Both the position numbers and the translations under genes were made by a program. The notes under the pieces are model-generated. The model was not told the DNA's origin, ran no database searches, and saw only the letters and a list, made by a program, of their open reading frames with translations. Shown here piece after piece: positions 52,807-62,940 of a stretch of DNA of 64,000 nt (position 1 is its first letter; each line of letters begins with the position of its first letter). Source of the stretch: Protopterus annectens. Taxonomy: Eukaryota > Chordata > Ceratodontiformes > Protopteridae. The stretch is taken from contig NC_056732.1 of NCBI RefSeq assembly GCF_019279795.1, positions 177,650,581 through 177,714,580 on the forward strand. The letters are read 5' to 3'.

Positions 52807-54054
52807 CTAAATTGTTTCATTTAAACCAGGTTTGAATAGAGCTGCTAACTTGGTAATCCATGAGGATTCCATATTATTTAATCTGTCATGCCAGCCTGCT
52901 TTACGGTTTCTATGCATATCAATTTTATCAATAATGGTGAATTTAAATTGTGCAGTCTGGTGAATCATGGTATGTTTATATAGGGCATTAGAGACTTTAT
53001 GATTTCTAATGGCGCTGAGGTGTTCACTTATCCGATGTCTAAGTGGTCTTGAAGTTTGGCCTACATAAAATGAAATACATGTACACGTGGCCAAATAGAT
53101 CACCCAATCAGTACTGCAGTTACCAAAAGTTTTTATCTGGTATACCCTAGAGGTATTACAACTAGTAAATTCTTTGGTCTTAAAGATATGTCTGCATGCA
53201 CTGCAATGACCACAAGGAAAACAGCCTATCAATGGATCACCAAATAGGGTTGTCTGAATAGGTGTGGACGGATTATACCTTTTGTAATGTGTGAAATAGG
53301 AGTTGACAGTTCTACCCCTACGATAGGAAAAAGCACATCTTTCAGGTAATATCTCATTCAAATGTTCATGAGCCCGCAAAATCTCCCAATGATTATTAAT
53401 AATGTCTCTAAATGGGGGGGGGGTGTTACTACCAAATGTAGTGACAAACCTAATGGGTTGAGATGTTACTGTCTTGGGTCTATCATGCGAATGTTTATAT
53501 TGTAAAAATTGTGATCTGGGCATCTCTTTAACTTGATTGATAGTTTGGGTAATGCGATGTCTATGATACCCTCTGCTTATCAATCTGTCAGTCAGATCTT
53601 GTTCACATTCTAAGTGGGATTCTTGAAAAGAACAGATACGTTTCATACGTAAAAATTGAGATTTGGGGATGTTACTGATGATGTGGCGGGGATGATAACT
53701 AGATGCATGCAAAAGTGTGTTGTACTGTGGAAATTTCCTATGTACACGAGTTGCCAGAGTATGATCAGCCTGTTGACAGACTAATACATCCAAAAAAACT
53801 ATTTCTTGATGTTGTATAGTTAAAGTGAACTGAATATCCCATGTGTTGTTATTCAAATATTTTACAAACTCATGTACAAAGCTCGAATCACCCCGCCACA
53901 CCATCCAACAATCATCTAGATATCTTCTCCAAATATCTAATTCCTCCATATAGATATTACTATGAGAATCATATAAAAACTGTTCTTCAAAAAATCCGAT
54001 GAACAAATCTGCAAATATGGGAGCAAAAGATGCTCCCATAGCTGTGTCTTTCAC
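52807..54054 (-). CDS. PLE1 reverse transcriptase C-part plus GIY-YIG endonuclease (415 codons)
   Basis: The frame opens just after a frameshift (first codon GTG; upstream codons in this frame, FEGQAYWQ, still belong to RT). RT: KDTAMGASFAPIFADLFIGF, then WRRYLDDCWMVW with the catalytic Asp pair (about residue 45), and IVFLDVLV (thumb side). A linker with CFPCGHCSACR and SCNTSR cysteines follows (residues 270-300), typical before the nuclease. GIY-YIG domain: WVIYLATCTCISFYVGQTSR...RISEH (residues 320-350), with Glu near residue 395 (NMESSWI). It would copy the RNA and nick the target. Confidence 0.88.
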   Translation of the reverse strand: MKDTAMGASFAPIFADLFIGFFEEQFLYDSHSNIYMEELDIWRRYLDDCWMVWRGDSSFVHEFVKYLNNNTWDIQFTLTIQHQEIVFLDVLVCQQADHTLATRVHRKFPQYNTLLHASSYHPRHIISNIPKSQFLRMKRICSFQESHLECEQDLTDRLISRGYHRHRITQTINQVKEMPRSQFLQYKHSHDRPKTVTSQPIRFVTTFGSNTPPPFRDIINNHWEILRAHEHLNEILPERCAFSYRRGRTVNSYFTHYKRYNPSTPIQTTLFGDPLIGCFPCGHCSACRHIFKTKEFTSCNTSRVYQIKTFGNCSTDWVIYLATCTCISFYVGQTSRPLRHRISEHLSAIRNHKVSNALYKHTMIHQTAQFKFTIIDKIDMHRNRKAGWHDRLNNMESSWITKLAALFKPGLNETI

Positions 54055-55021
54055 TTGCCAATATGCTTGTCCTTCAAAGTAGAAAGGTTCTTGGTTAATA
54101 CATATTGAGTCAATTTGATTAGAAAATTGTTGAATCCCGGAGTATATAATTGGGATCTATCTAACCAATATGCAATGGCTGATAACCCAGCATCATGTGG
54201 GATGCTGGTATAAAGGGAAGTAACGTCCAATGTACATAGCCACCAATCTGATTCCAATTGTGTATCTTGAACAATATTTAAAAATTCTGTGGTACCTTGC
54301 AACCTGGATCTTACCACAGATAGTAATGGCTTTAAATAATATGTAAGAAATGCTGATAATGGTTCAGTGAGGGATCCTTTCCCGGAAACAATACGCCTAC
54401 CGGGTGGGCATGTTGGATGTTTATGTATCTTTGGAAGCAAATATAGATATTGAGCGATGGTATGTTTATCAATAATACCTTCCTCAGTGGCCAAATCCAA
54501 AAAGGAATCAATATGTATTTTGAAATTGGGTGTTGGATCCACCACCATATGTATGTAAAACCGGGCATCGGACAATTGTTTGTGGGCTTCTGCTTGATAC
54601 ATCGACCAGTCCATTACTACAATGCCTCCCCCCTTATCAGCTGGTGCAATGACTATGTTGTGATTGGAACTAAGTTCCTGTAGCGCTTGTTGTTCTTCAA
54701 AAGTTAAATTGTGTCTCATCGGCTGATAGCCTAAAGAAAAATGCAGATCCTTTGTGACACATTCTTTAAATATGGCTACATTATTGCCCATGGGAGGTTG
54801 AAAGTCTGATCTCCCAAATTGGAACCCAGCAGATCTTTGAGACTCATGAGAATCTGAAAAAAATATTTTAAGGTTATTTTAAGGTTAATCAATCTAAAAA
54901 AATCATTAAGTTCATTGACCAATATGTGTTCAGGGACAAAAGATGTCGGCACAAAATTTAGACCCTTACTGAGTAATTCATTGTGGACAGATGACAATTC
55001 AAATGAAGATATGTTATGCAC
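54051..55021 (-). pseudogene. PLE1 reverse transcriptase N-part, frameshifted
   Basis: 246 codons (54051-54791) contain FEEQQALQELSSNHNIVIAP followed by ADKGGGIVVMDW, PKIHKHPTCPPGRRIVSG and LCTLDVTSLYTSIPHDAG (the first catalytic Asp). These are standard Penelope RT blocks. Two breaks: near 54785 (joins to 54776-55021, with LLSKGLNFVPTSFVPEH and NDFFRLINLKITLKYFF) and near 54085 (joins to 52807-54054). Each is a small indel, so the copy is recently damaged. Confidence 0.85.
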
Positions 55022-55845
55022 ATTACTTATTGACTCACAATTTTCTGTAACAGTTGCAGACTGTGTGTAATTTTTTCTGTGTTTTCTACCACCTCTACGT
55101 GTTCTGAGTCTAAAGGGTCTGTTGACTGTTTTCTTTTTGTCACTGGGGACTCCTGGTTGGAAGGGCAGTCATAATCTGTGGCAGAAGACGTATCATCTTC
55201 TGAAGTGCCACTTGTTGTTTGAGTATTTTTTCTAAGTACAGACCTAGGCCTTTTTCTCCTGTTAACTTTATTACTACAGTCAAAAAATAGAACACTTTTC
55301 TGAGTAACAAAAGGTTTCCCTTTTTCACAGTCAGTCATATCACGTTGAAATTTGTGTGTTTTCTTTTTGATTAGTTGCTCCTCCAATGTAGATAATCTTT
55401 GGCCAAATTTGTTAAGTGGTTGTTAAAGTCTTCAGACTCAAAAACTTGAGCCTCCAGACAGTTGTAAATTTCTACAGTCTGTGAATCGATCATACGTTCA
55501 TAATAAGAAATAAGGGTATCAACAAATAACAGAGGCTTGATGTTGAGTTTCTGCCCAGTCTTTAGACAGCTGTTGATCAATCAAACCCACTAGGGGTTGA
55601 ATGCGAATTTTTAACCCCCGGGGTGTGATATTTTTCAATTTATATGCCTTAAATAACTTAAGATGCCAGATATTGGCTCTTAAACTACTCATATTTCTAG
55701 TTATTTTTTGGAACAATGTGCCACAGAGATATCTGGCATCCCCTTTGTTGGTATTGGGATCATTGAGACCAGATAGGTTTAAACCAATAACTTCCAGATT
55801 ATCTTTGTCTGCAGATAACCCTTGTAGGATACCTTTTACGTCCAT
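55022..55845 (-). pseudogene. PLE1 N-terminal region upstream of RT, several frames
   Basis: ATG 55845 opens MDVKGILQGLSADKDNLEV (108 codons, to 55519); then 55371-55580 (LLFVDTLISYYERM) and 55027-55386 (basic, VNRRKRPRSVLRKN; Ser/Thr-rich). Function unknown. The first part is matched by PLE2 at 60664-61000 (MDLTAILKELSVDKEDIQV; ITPQGLRVRIKPLL against ITPRGLKIRIQPLV), which shows that it is a real conserved protein part and not noise. Confidence 0.7.
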
Positions 55846-57540
55846 TGTGCCACTCGTATCTATAAGGTATTAAAACCTAAAACGCAATAGAAAATGTTTG
55901 TACCAGATAATAATAACATACAATGTTTTTCAAAATGGATATGAAATCACCATATCTGAAGCATCTTCTGAGGATATGAAAATAAACTTGAGGTTGCTGT
56001 GCATTAAGAATTGCCTACAAACCAATGATCATGAAACATACGAATGTCAATGTCTGACCTGTAGTCACATCAAGAAAAGAAGTGTGTAACAAAAAGGTAC
56101 ACATACCAATAGCTGCTCTCAGAAAAATATTGCCAATTGGTTTTATAAGTAGCCGACCTTTGTCCCAACTACTATAATATAAAAGACATTGCATACATTT
56201 CCATAAAATTCTGATGCATCAACCAATGCCAATATACAAGAAAAGGATAAAAAATGTTTATATATATTTTTGGTCGACTTACGTCTCTACCAAAGCATTT
56301 AGAAAGTGTAAAATATTGGCCGACCTACATCTCAGCCAGTATATTACACCAAAATGAAAATTGTGTGCATTTGTCAAAGTGGCCTACTTCATCTCAGCCA
56401 ACAACATATATTAACAGCTCACCCAATGGTGATATTAATCAAGGCGCGCCACTTGTAGAAAATATCTATGTATTGCTTAAAAATAAAGCAGCAAAGAGAG
56501 CAGAAAACAATAGTGGGCCCTGTTACAATCAATATAATCTAAATATAAACACTACTCCACATATACGTGGCTTTGGCTAAATTCAATATAAAATATATGA
56601 CCTCCACGTCAGAAACAAGCATCCAATGTTCGATCAAAAAATGAATGGCAAAATATATATGCACACCACACTCCAAGTTGTGTGAACCCTTACTCCAAAA
56701 CACCTCAACTTGCTTTGAATATATACAGATGTCAATCGTATAGAACAATATCCATAATTGGCCCAAGCATAACCATATAAAAATAATAAAGAGCAAAAAA
56801 CAGCCAACACACTCTATGGAATGTAGTTGACTACTTGCAATGGGTCAAAATTGCATATACTGCAAAATGTCCTAGATTATTATATAATTGAACTAAAATT
56901 GTATAGTTGAATACATATTAGGTGATGTAGAAATAGTCCCAACTGTTGGAAACAGCTTAAAAATAAAGTTCAAATAATGCTCAATATTTCAGCAGGTTCC
57001 AACAGACCATTATATCAGGAAGAAAATAGTTCCTAGGTGAACATATATATATTATATCCTGTTCTAACGTACTCATCCAAGTGACAGTTAACTGCAAGGC
57101 TCAAAACACAAAAACAGAACAGAACACACATAAAAAAATGTGTGGTTGTTGTTAAATCCAAGCTCTAAAGTAAGAAGCATACACCAGTCACAAAAGTCCG
57201 TACATACACGCTGCTGAAAAGTCAGAAACTCCACAAATGTTGATCGTTAGATCCCGACAAGAAAAATAAAATCCCTGGTTTAGTGTAACAGTCTAAATGG
57301 CGGCCAAAAACCTTGAAAGTATTCCGGATTTATTCAAACACACCATATAGTTCAGTATATAAGCAAAAAACGATAGTACCCAAAGTAGCGACTTGTACGC
57401 GCAATTCAATACTGTATGTTACCACTGAAGATTTTGCCGAAAATAAAGAGTGCCCAAAAAATCAGCCATCCGTACCTGTAAGCCCTTCATAAATGTATTT
57501 TGGTAGCTCCTCATAGGAAAAAGTCAGCGATTGTACTGCT
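55846..57540. other. PLE1 5' noncoding region with degenerate tandem repeats
   Basis: A/T-rich, no sustained frame. Near 56148-56410 a motif of the form ggccgacctacatctcagcca recurs about four times with changes (agccgacctttgtcccaac, ggtcgacttacgtctctacc, ggccgacctacatctcagcc, ggcctacttcatctcagcc), roughly 60-120 bases apart. Otherwise nothing recognisable. Confidence 0.5.
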
Positions 57541-57715
57541 TCACATCAATGCCTTTATACCCGAATAACTGCAGCTATGACGTCGGGTGAAGTGCGACAC
57601 TGCGACACCAGCCGAGGCCAGACCCAGACTTTGGAATCCGGCCGACCGAAGGGCTGCCTGACGACAGGACAACCCATTTGTAAGGACTGCAGATGCATCC
57701 TTGAAGGACATCCAC
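57541..57715. repeat. DIRS right-ITR-like fragment inside PLE1
   Basis: Words in the same order as copy I's right ITR (44385-44530): cctttataccc, gacgtc, gccagacccagactttggaatccggccgaccga, gcctgac, acccat, gactgcag, gaacatcc in altered form. No DIRS gene follows on either side. Either the PLE captured it or a solo ITR was left by recombination. Confidence 0.65.
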
Positions 57716-58017
57716 AATGGAGTTCTCAGAAATAGGCCTAATGGTATCAGATTGTAGTACAGAATACAGTGAATTCCGAGCGTACGCCAATAATGTCCAA
57801 AAAATGAATATTCAGTAAAAACATACCACAAGAAACCCAAAAAACATTCCCAATGTAATGATTAGTAAACGAATAATCCAAGATGAGCGTTAAGCCACAG
57901 ATTCTGCTGCCATTCCTCCCAGGCGTCCCCAGCGTGTGAAAGAGTAGAGTCAGTCTGGAACAGACCAAATACACGCAAGGTGGAACAAGTGCACGGTTCA
58001 AACCAAGAACATCCAAG
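57716..58017. other. PLE1 outer 5' region, nothing recognised
   Basis: About 300 bases between the DIRS-like ITR fragment and the right terminal repeat. No frame or repeat that I can name. Confidence 0.4.
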
Positions 58018-58068
58018 TAAACCAAAAACGAACCAGCACAAGGCAGAAAAGTATGGATAGAGTTTTAG
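58018..58068. repeat. Right terminal repeat and target duplication of PLE1
   Basis: 58018-58052 repeats 52361-52395; 58053-58068 repeats the 16-bp target word of 52345-52360. Confidence 0.9.
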
Positions 58069-58611
58069 GCCTTGAAAAAGATGGCATTGGTTTAATATGC
58101 AAGTCAGTAGGCCTGAATACACCCTGAGAAGTCAGTACTTGCACAGCGGCTCGGACTTATCCAAGGTAGACACATCCACAGGTTCCACAGTTGAAGCATC
58201 TCACGGCATACCAGACTCTGAATGGGTCTCAGTAGAGGCCTGCAAATCTGAAGTAGCGGGTATCAGGGGCTGCAAAAGCGCCTCACCGAGTACCGGCAAA
58301 CTGGCGACTAGCTTAGAAGCGTTGTCAGCAGCTTTGGACCTATGCGGTCTGTCTCTGTGTTTATCTTTGCGTTTTTTCGGAATGTCGGCAGTCGGGTGGC
58401 TTACCGAAGCCATATCTGCATAATTGATCAGAGTACCAAAATATTTAGAAGCGTAAATAAACTGATGACGAATAGTTTGTTTAAATATGGCACAAAACTG
58501 ACAGCAAGGTACATCGTGGTCAGGGCCTAAGCAAGGAATGCAGTATGAATGAAAACCTTTATGAGGTATTTGCTTTCCACAAAAAATACAATTATCAACT
58601 TTTACTGACAC
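58053..58611 (-). pseudogene. Gag N-terminal part of DIRS copy K
   Basis: ATG 58611 opens 136 codons: MSVKVDNCIFCGKQIPHKGF, CIPCLGPDHDVPC, CQFCAIFKQTI, then KKRKDKHRDRPHR. A frame break follows near 58200, and the rest runs to the PLE1 insertion. The three cysteine pairs of the knuckle are intact. Confidence 0.8.
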
Positions 58612-58928
58612 TGGTTCAGAGCAAGAAAAAGTTTCCCCAACGGGGTATTTAGCTTAGTCGAATACTTCAGTTGTGAAATTCAAAAACGAAAATTTCAGGA
58701 GTCGGCCGACTGGCACTTGTGAACTGCTTCTGCTTCAGGCACTGCAAGGCAAGAAAGACTGATGTAATGGCATTGGCTGCATGCTTTATACTCCTGACTA
58801 CCTGACGTCATGGAAGATGAGACAGCAATCGAAGAAGGACCCAAGACTTTGTTAATCAGGCCGACTGAGGGCTACTGCAAGCAGATAACCCAAATGTGAT
58901 GACCGCAACAGTGAAACACTAAGAACAT
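58612..58928 (-). promoter_or_regulatory. 5' leader, CRE/TATA promoter and right ITR of DIRS copy K
   Basis: Minus-strand CRE TGACGTCA at 58803-58810 and TATAAA(G) at 58784-58790, same spacing as copies B and D. Ends at 58928; copy J's gag follows. Confidence 0.62.
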
Positions 58929-59625
58929 CTCCATTGCTTTAATCTCTGCATTCCCTGTGGCTATTGTTTGGGGGTCTGCCTCCCTGGGATTTGGGCTGAA
59001 CTTGACTTGGAGGGGGCAGGAAAGGACCAGTGCTTGGAGGGGCAATACCTTCTGAACCTGGGTGGCTGAACCTGCAGGAAATCCTTAACTGTCTGCATAG
59101 ATTTTGCTTTTTCTTTCATCTTTTTTAAGACCACCTCTGCCTTGGTGCCAAATAAGTTGTCTTTGTGCAAGGGTGCATCCAATAATTTGGATTTGACATG
59201 GTCTGGCAATGGCTGTTCCTTAAGCCAAGCATGCCCTCTAGGGACAGAACCAGTGACTGCTGCCTTGCAAGATGCTTCTAGGGCGTCAAAACCACAGTGT
59301 AAGGTGTGCTTAGTTACTTGACTTGCAAAATGCATTAACTCTTGTAACTCTATTTTCTGCACAAACAGGAAAAGATGATATTTTTTCCTTTTAGGAGTTA
59401 CATGGTGTGTTGCTGAAATTTTAGCATATGGAACTGACAATTTAGGGCTCTAATAGCAAGAGTAGCAGAGGTGTATTACTTTTTTACCCCATCTGTCTAA
59501 TGCCTGGAAATCCCTGAGGGGGTGGGATTCTTAGAAGTTGCTTTAATTCCTTTAGGCCCTTGAGAAATAACCTCAGGGTCAGCAGTAGGATTTTTGAAAA
59601 GAAATTTGTGCGAGTCAGGGACTCT
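58929..59625 (-). pseudogene. Gag of DIRS copy J, continued
   Basis: 159 codons (58961-59440) hold MHFASQVTKHTLHCGFDALE, SVPRGHAWLKEQPLPDHVKS, VKDFLQVQPPRFRR. Upstream, in other frames, come TSATLAIRALN-like codons and PKGIKAT. The match to class-2 gag stops at 59625 inside VPDSHKFLFKNP, where plus-strand PLE2 begins. The rest of copy J, if kept, would lie beyond PLE2. Confidence 0.75.
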
Positions 59626-60663
59626 AATGCCATTTTCTAACGTCTGGCTATGGAAGCTAGTCGTTCTTACAATGGACAGAAGTGAGGTACTTATTTTTTG
59701 GTCCGGGACATGTTATTCTCACTTGGGCAAGTTCTAGTGATTTTGGTTATATATAATTTAATCTGTAGGGCTTTATGACTGTTTGGACTGCTTCCGTTTG
59801 CTATGGACGCCATTTTTTTTACACGTGTATTTGGTTCAACTGGAAAAGTTTGGCGTTAATATCTTTCTGTGGAATATGTTAGTTATTGTGGTGTTTAAAC
59901 AGTACAGATATATGTTGGGTCCTTATTTTGTAAGCTAATTTTAAAAAATAAGATTTTCATTGTGTTTAAATACTTTTCACTATGCAGATGTGTGTTCTTT
60001 GTGAAAATATTTGCCGGGCATAATATTAAGATTGGGTCCATGATGATTGTTTGCATGTGAGACTGTGGGCTCCCTGAAAGTTTTTCTTTGTCAGCAATTT
60101 TTCTCCTTGTATAGGGGAAATGTGAGTGTTAAACACTGATTCATGCCATAATAGAGGTGCTTTTGGAACATTCATACCGTGAATTACTTTTTCGTTAAAA
60201 CCGTTGGGCAAATTTAGGCGGCCAGAAGAGGTGAATACCATTGGTTCTTCAGAAGTTATTAACGAGTGAACAGAAGATGTGAATACCATCCTGTTAGCTT
60301 TAAATAAAAGCTCAACATACTTTTGAATATATGGACATGAACTTTAAATGTTTTTCCTGAAAAAATGAAAAAAATGAATGTCTTTGTAAATTCAGGGAGC
60401 TACATGCTATACATATAATCATTTTTTGGACAAATGCTTGGACAAATATGTGCACTATCAACATTGGTTTGATACAAGACATGTTGATTGCGTATGAAAG
60501 TAAATGAAAATGTATTACATATGCTCTGTCGTTTTGAACAGGAATTGTATTAACATTTGCCATTGGATGGTAGGATCTATATGTGGGTATAACAGTATTT
60601 TCATGTATGCATAGTGAATTGTGAATGTTTGACTCAATTGGTATAAAAGTCAGTTTTTCAAGC
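59626..60663 (+). other. 5' noncoding region of PLE2
   Basis: About 1 kb of A/T-rich sequence between the break in copy J and the PLE2 start codon. No frame of note. A short repeated phrase (aagaggtgaataccat / aagatgtgaataccat, 60225-60290) is the only pattern seen. Assigned to PLE2 by position. Confidence 0.5.
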
Positions 60664-61374
60664 ATGGATTTAACAGCAATTCTAAAGGAGCTGTCAGTGG
60701 ATAAGGAAGACATCCAGGTTTTTGGGATGGGGAATGCAAACTTGATGAATAGTCAGAGAGCTAATAATTTAGACCAGACTTGCACATCTTTGTTTGATCA
60801 GCTTATCAAACACATGGAAATTCTGAGATCTTTTGTGTGGCATTTAAGACTTTAAGGCCTATTTAGACAAAGGAATCACTCCCCAGGGGCCTAAGGGTCC
60901 GTATTAAACCTTTACTTAGTCAAGCGGGTGACATATTATTGTCATCTTGGGTAGAGGTTCAACAAAAAAACTACTTTACAGTTTGTAAAAACCTTACATG
61001 ACCAGCTACCAAAAAGTCATGTATGGGAATGCATGATAACTTGTTATTGAATTCTGATATGGCCCCTTTACCTCTAGGAAAAGGAGGAGGAGGGGTAGGA
61101 AAGTCCAAGAATAGGGATCTCTGGAAGCCATGCTGAACTTCCTGAAATCCAGATAGTGTCTTCCAGCAATGTGATCAACATATCTTCGGTGGTTTTTGCC
61201 TGAATCTGAAAGTTTGTTGCTGAGCAAGGGCCTCAATTTTATTCCAGGGTTTTCTGTCCCTGAGGATGTTTTTGTGAAAGATTTGTATGCTTTTTGCAGA
61301 CTGCTTAATTTGAAATTATATTTCCAGAATAAGGAATTTGTTAGTGAAAACAGTGGCATTAAGTTTAATAAATA
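60664..61374 (+). pseudogene. Penelope-like element PLE2, N-terminal coding region
   Basis: ATG 60664 opens MDLTAILKELSVDKEDIQVF, homologous to the PLE1 start at 55845. After a stop (near 60855) the match continues with ITPQGLRVRIKPLLSQAG (about 60880). Near 61235-61365 the codons LNFIPGFSVPEDVFVKDL and AFCRLLNLKLYFQNKEF match PLE1's GLNFVPTSFVPEH and FFRLINLKITLKYFF. The middle part (61006-61230) has shifts and stops. The catalytic RT and nuclease are not seen: copy M interrupts at 61375 and the window ends soon after. Confidence 0.72.
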
Positions 61375-61629
61375 AAGAAGTTATGTACTCACCATAACTT
61401 TCCATCTGAGTAGGTACTTCATTTGTCTGCAACCTGTGGGTATCGGATCCGAGCCGGCAGCTTTCCAAGCTTCAAGATCTGAGCTCCTCCCCCTACTCAT
61501 AATCCCCTGCTACCAACCATATTACCTCAGATCGTTTTTTTTGCCTCACCAACCTGGTAACACAAAAATCAACTGTAAAGGTGATCAGAAAATCCTGAAA
61601 GGTTCGGGGGATGGCAGGGGGGGGGGGGT

Positions 61630-61755
61630 TGGTTGCAGACAAATGAAGTACCTACTCAGATGGAACGTTATGGTGAGTACATAACTTCTTTATCTGAAGT
61701 AGTTACTTCATTTGATCTGTAACCTGTGGGACAGAGTCCCCAGCTAACCTACAGG
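61630..61755. repeat. ICR of DIRS copy M, mismatched to its own right ITR
   Basis: First half matches the M left end. Second half equals the class-1 right-ITR inverse, as in copy G (25370-25410), and not the class-3 right end found at 63490-63530. Confidence 0.78.
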
Positions 61756-62940
61756 GTCTTCTGGGGAGGTCTCGGAAGATCGGGGACCACCCAAATGGGG
61801 GTCCTGAGGCTGTGATTCTCTACCATCCCGGGGGAGAGAGGATGCTGAGACTGTAGTTGGCGCTTGAGGGAGTATAGCATCGGTACTCCTACGTGGTACA
61901 GATGAACTATCCAACATGCTCCTCATCCTCACGAAGACCGATTCCTCCAGCTCCGAAGAGAGCATACGTACCGATAGCTCCAAAGGAATCGGCTCCGAGA
62001 ACGATGTAAGGTCTGAGCTAACTCGGGCCGACGCACCAAGAGGAAGACTCGCCACCGAAGAGGTTCAGTTCCAAGTTTCTCCCTCAGGCCCGACAGAAGA
62101 GTTTCGGACCCTAGACACTTCGGATGGTGCCGACAGTGTCGGAGCACAGCTCGGCTCGGAGACAACCACCCGGTGTGCTGCAGCCAAGGACACCACTATA
62201 GTCGGTACAGACAGCATCGGCTCCAAAGGCCCAATCTGGGTTGGAGGAGGAAAAAGAGCAGGATAGGTAACAGGAGTCGGCTCCAAGACAGAAATGGTCG
62301 GAGCAGATAAAAATTTTGGCAAGGCCGACAACTTAAGGAGTCTGAGCACCACTCTCTCGATGCCTTCTTCAGATAAGCTCCTGGAGGATCTGGAGGACAG
62401 TGTGGGAGACCTCGCTCTCTGCAATATAGGCAATTTTAGAGTAGGGGAGACCGGTGGAATGTCTGTAGACCAGCTCCGAAGAGGACTGCTAGTGATCGGC
62501 ACTGAAGCACTTGGTGCCGATACTGCAAGGTCCATGTCCAGAATTCTCAACTGGCTCCGAGAACAGTGGAGCCGAAGAGACAGAGGCCATCTCCAATTTT
62601 GGTAACTTCTGCGGAGGTTCAGAGACAGAAGTTGAGGCTGGAGAAGGCCTTTTTGAGGTCTTGCCCTTATCTTTTCTAGAAGACTGCACCTAACAGAGGA
62701 CTACAAACTGGCTAGGTCTTCCTTGAAGGAAGGTTTTAACATGCCTTTTAGGATCGGCTTATTCTTCCGTTCCTGGAGCACTCTAGGACTAAAGGAATGG
62801 CAAGAGAGACAAGTTTCCTGAAGATGTATGGTCCCTAAACAGTACACACAGACGCTATGTCCACCAGTGATGGACATTTTCTGCGAGCATTTAGTACACT
62901 TCTTAAATCCTGTTTATGCTCTTTATGTTCTTTGGACATA
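61756..62940 (-). pseudogene. Gag-like ORF1 of DIRS copy M, class 3, truncated
   Basis: Near 62740-62910 the minus strand reads KKCTKCSQKMSITGGHSVCV, CLGTIHLQETCLSCHSFSP and RVLQERKNKPILKG: the class-3 knuckle (compare copy F CAYCLGALHLQDSC). A linker follows in several frames (62489-62689 with KDKGKTSKRPSP; 62065-62550 with SSRSSRSLSEEGIERV; 61744-62055 with LGASARVSSDLTS). The conserved C-terminal helical part is absent because of the internal deletion. Confidence 0.72.

Larger units (their letters stand above)
52361..58052 (-). mobile_element. Penelope-like element PLE1 in gag of copy K
   Basis: A 5.7-kb minus-strand element flanked by a 16-bp target duplication. Its two ends share a 35-bp direct repeat (52361-52395 and 58018-58052, one mismatch), as in the pseudo-LTR arrangement of Penelope-like elements. 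From 5' to 3' it has a long noncoding 5' region (55850-58017, with a DIRS ITR fragment inside), an N-terminal reading region, RT, a cysteine-rich linker, a GIY-YIG nuclease, a TA microsatellite and a hammerhead-like ribozyme near the 3' end. It is younger than copy K. Confidence 0.9.
47706..58928 (-). mobile_element. DIRS copy K (class 2), full length, interrupted by PLE1
   Basis: Left ITR 47706 to about 47930, ICR 48075-48180, recombinase, RNase H, RT and gag to 52360. The Penelope-like element occupies 52361-58052; gag N-terminus, leader and right ITR continue from 58053 to 58928. Without PLE1 it is about 5.5 kb. The right end is supported by its ICR (atgttctttgtgtttcactg inverse, near 58905-58928). 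K lies inside copy J. Confidence 0.87.
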
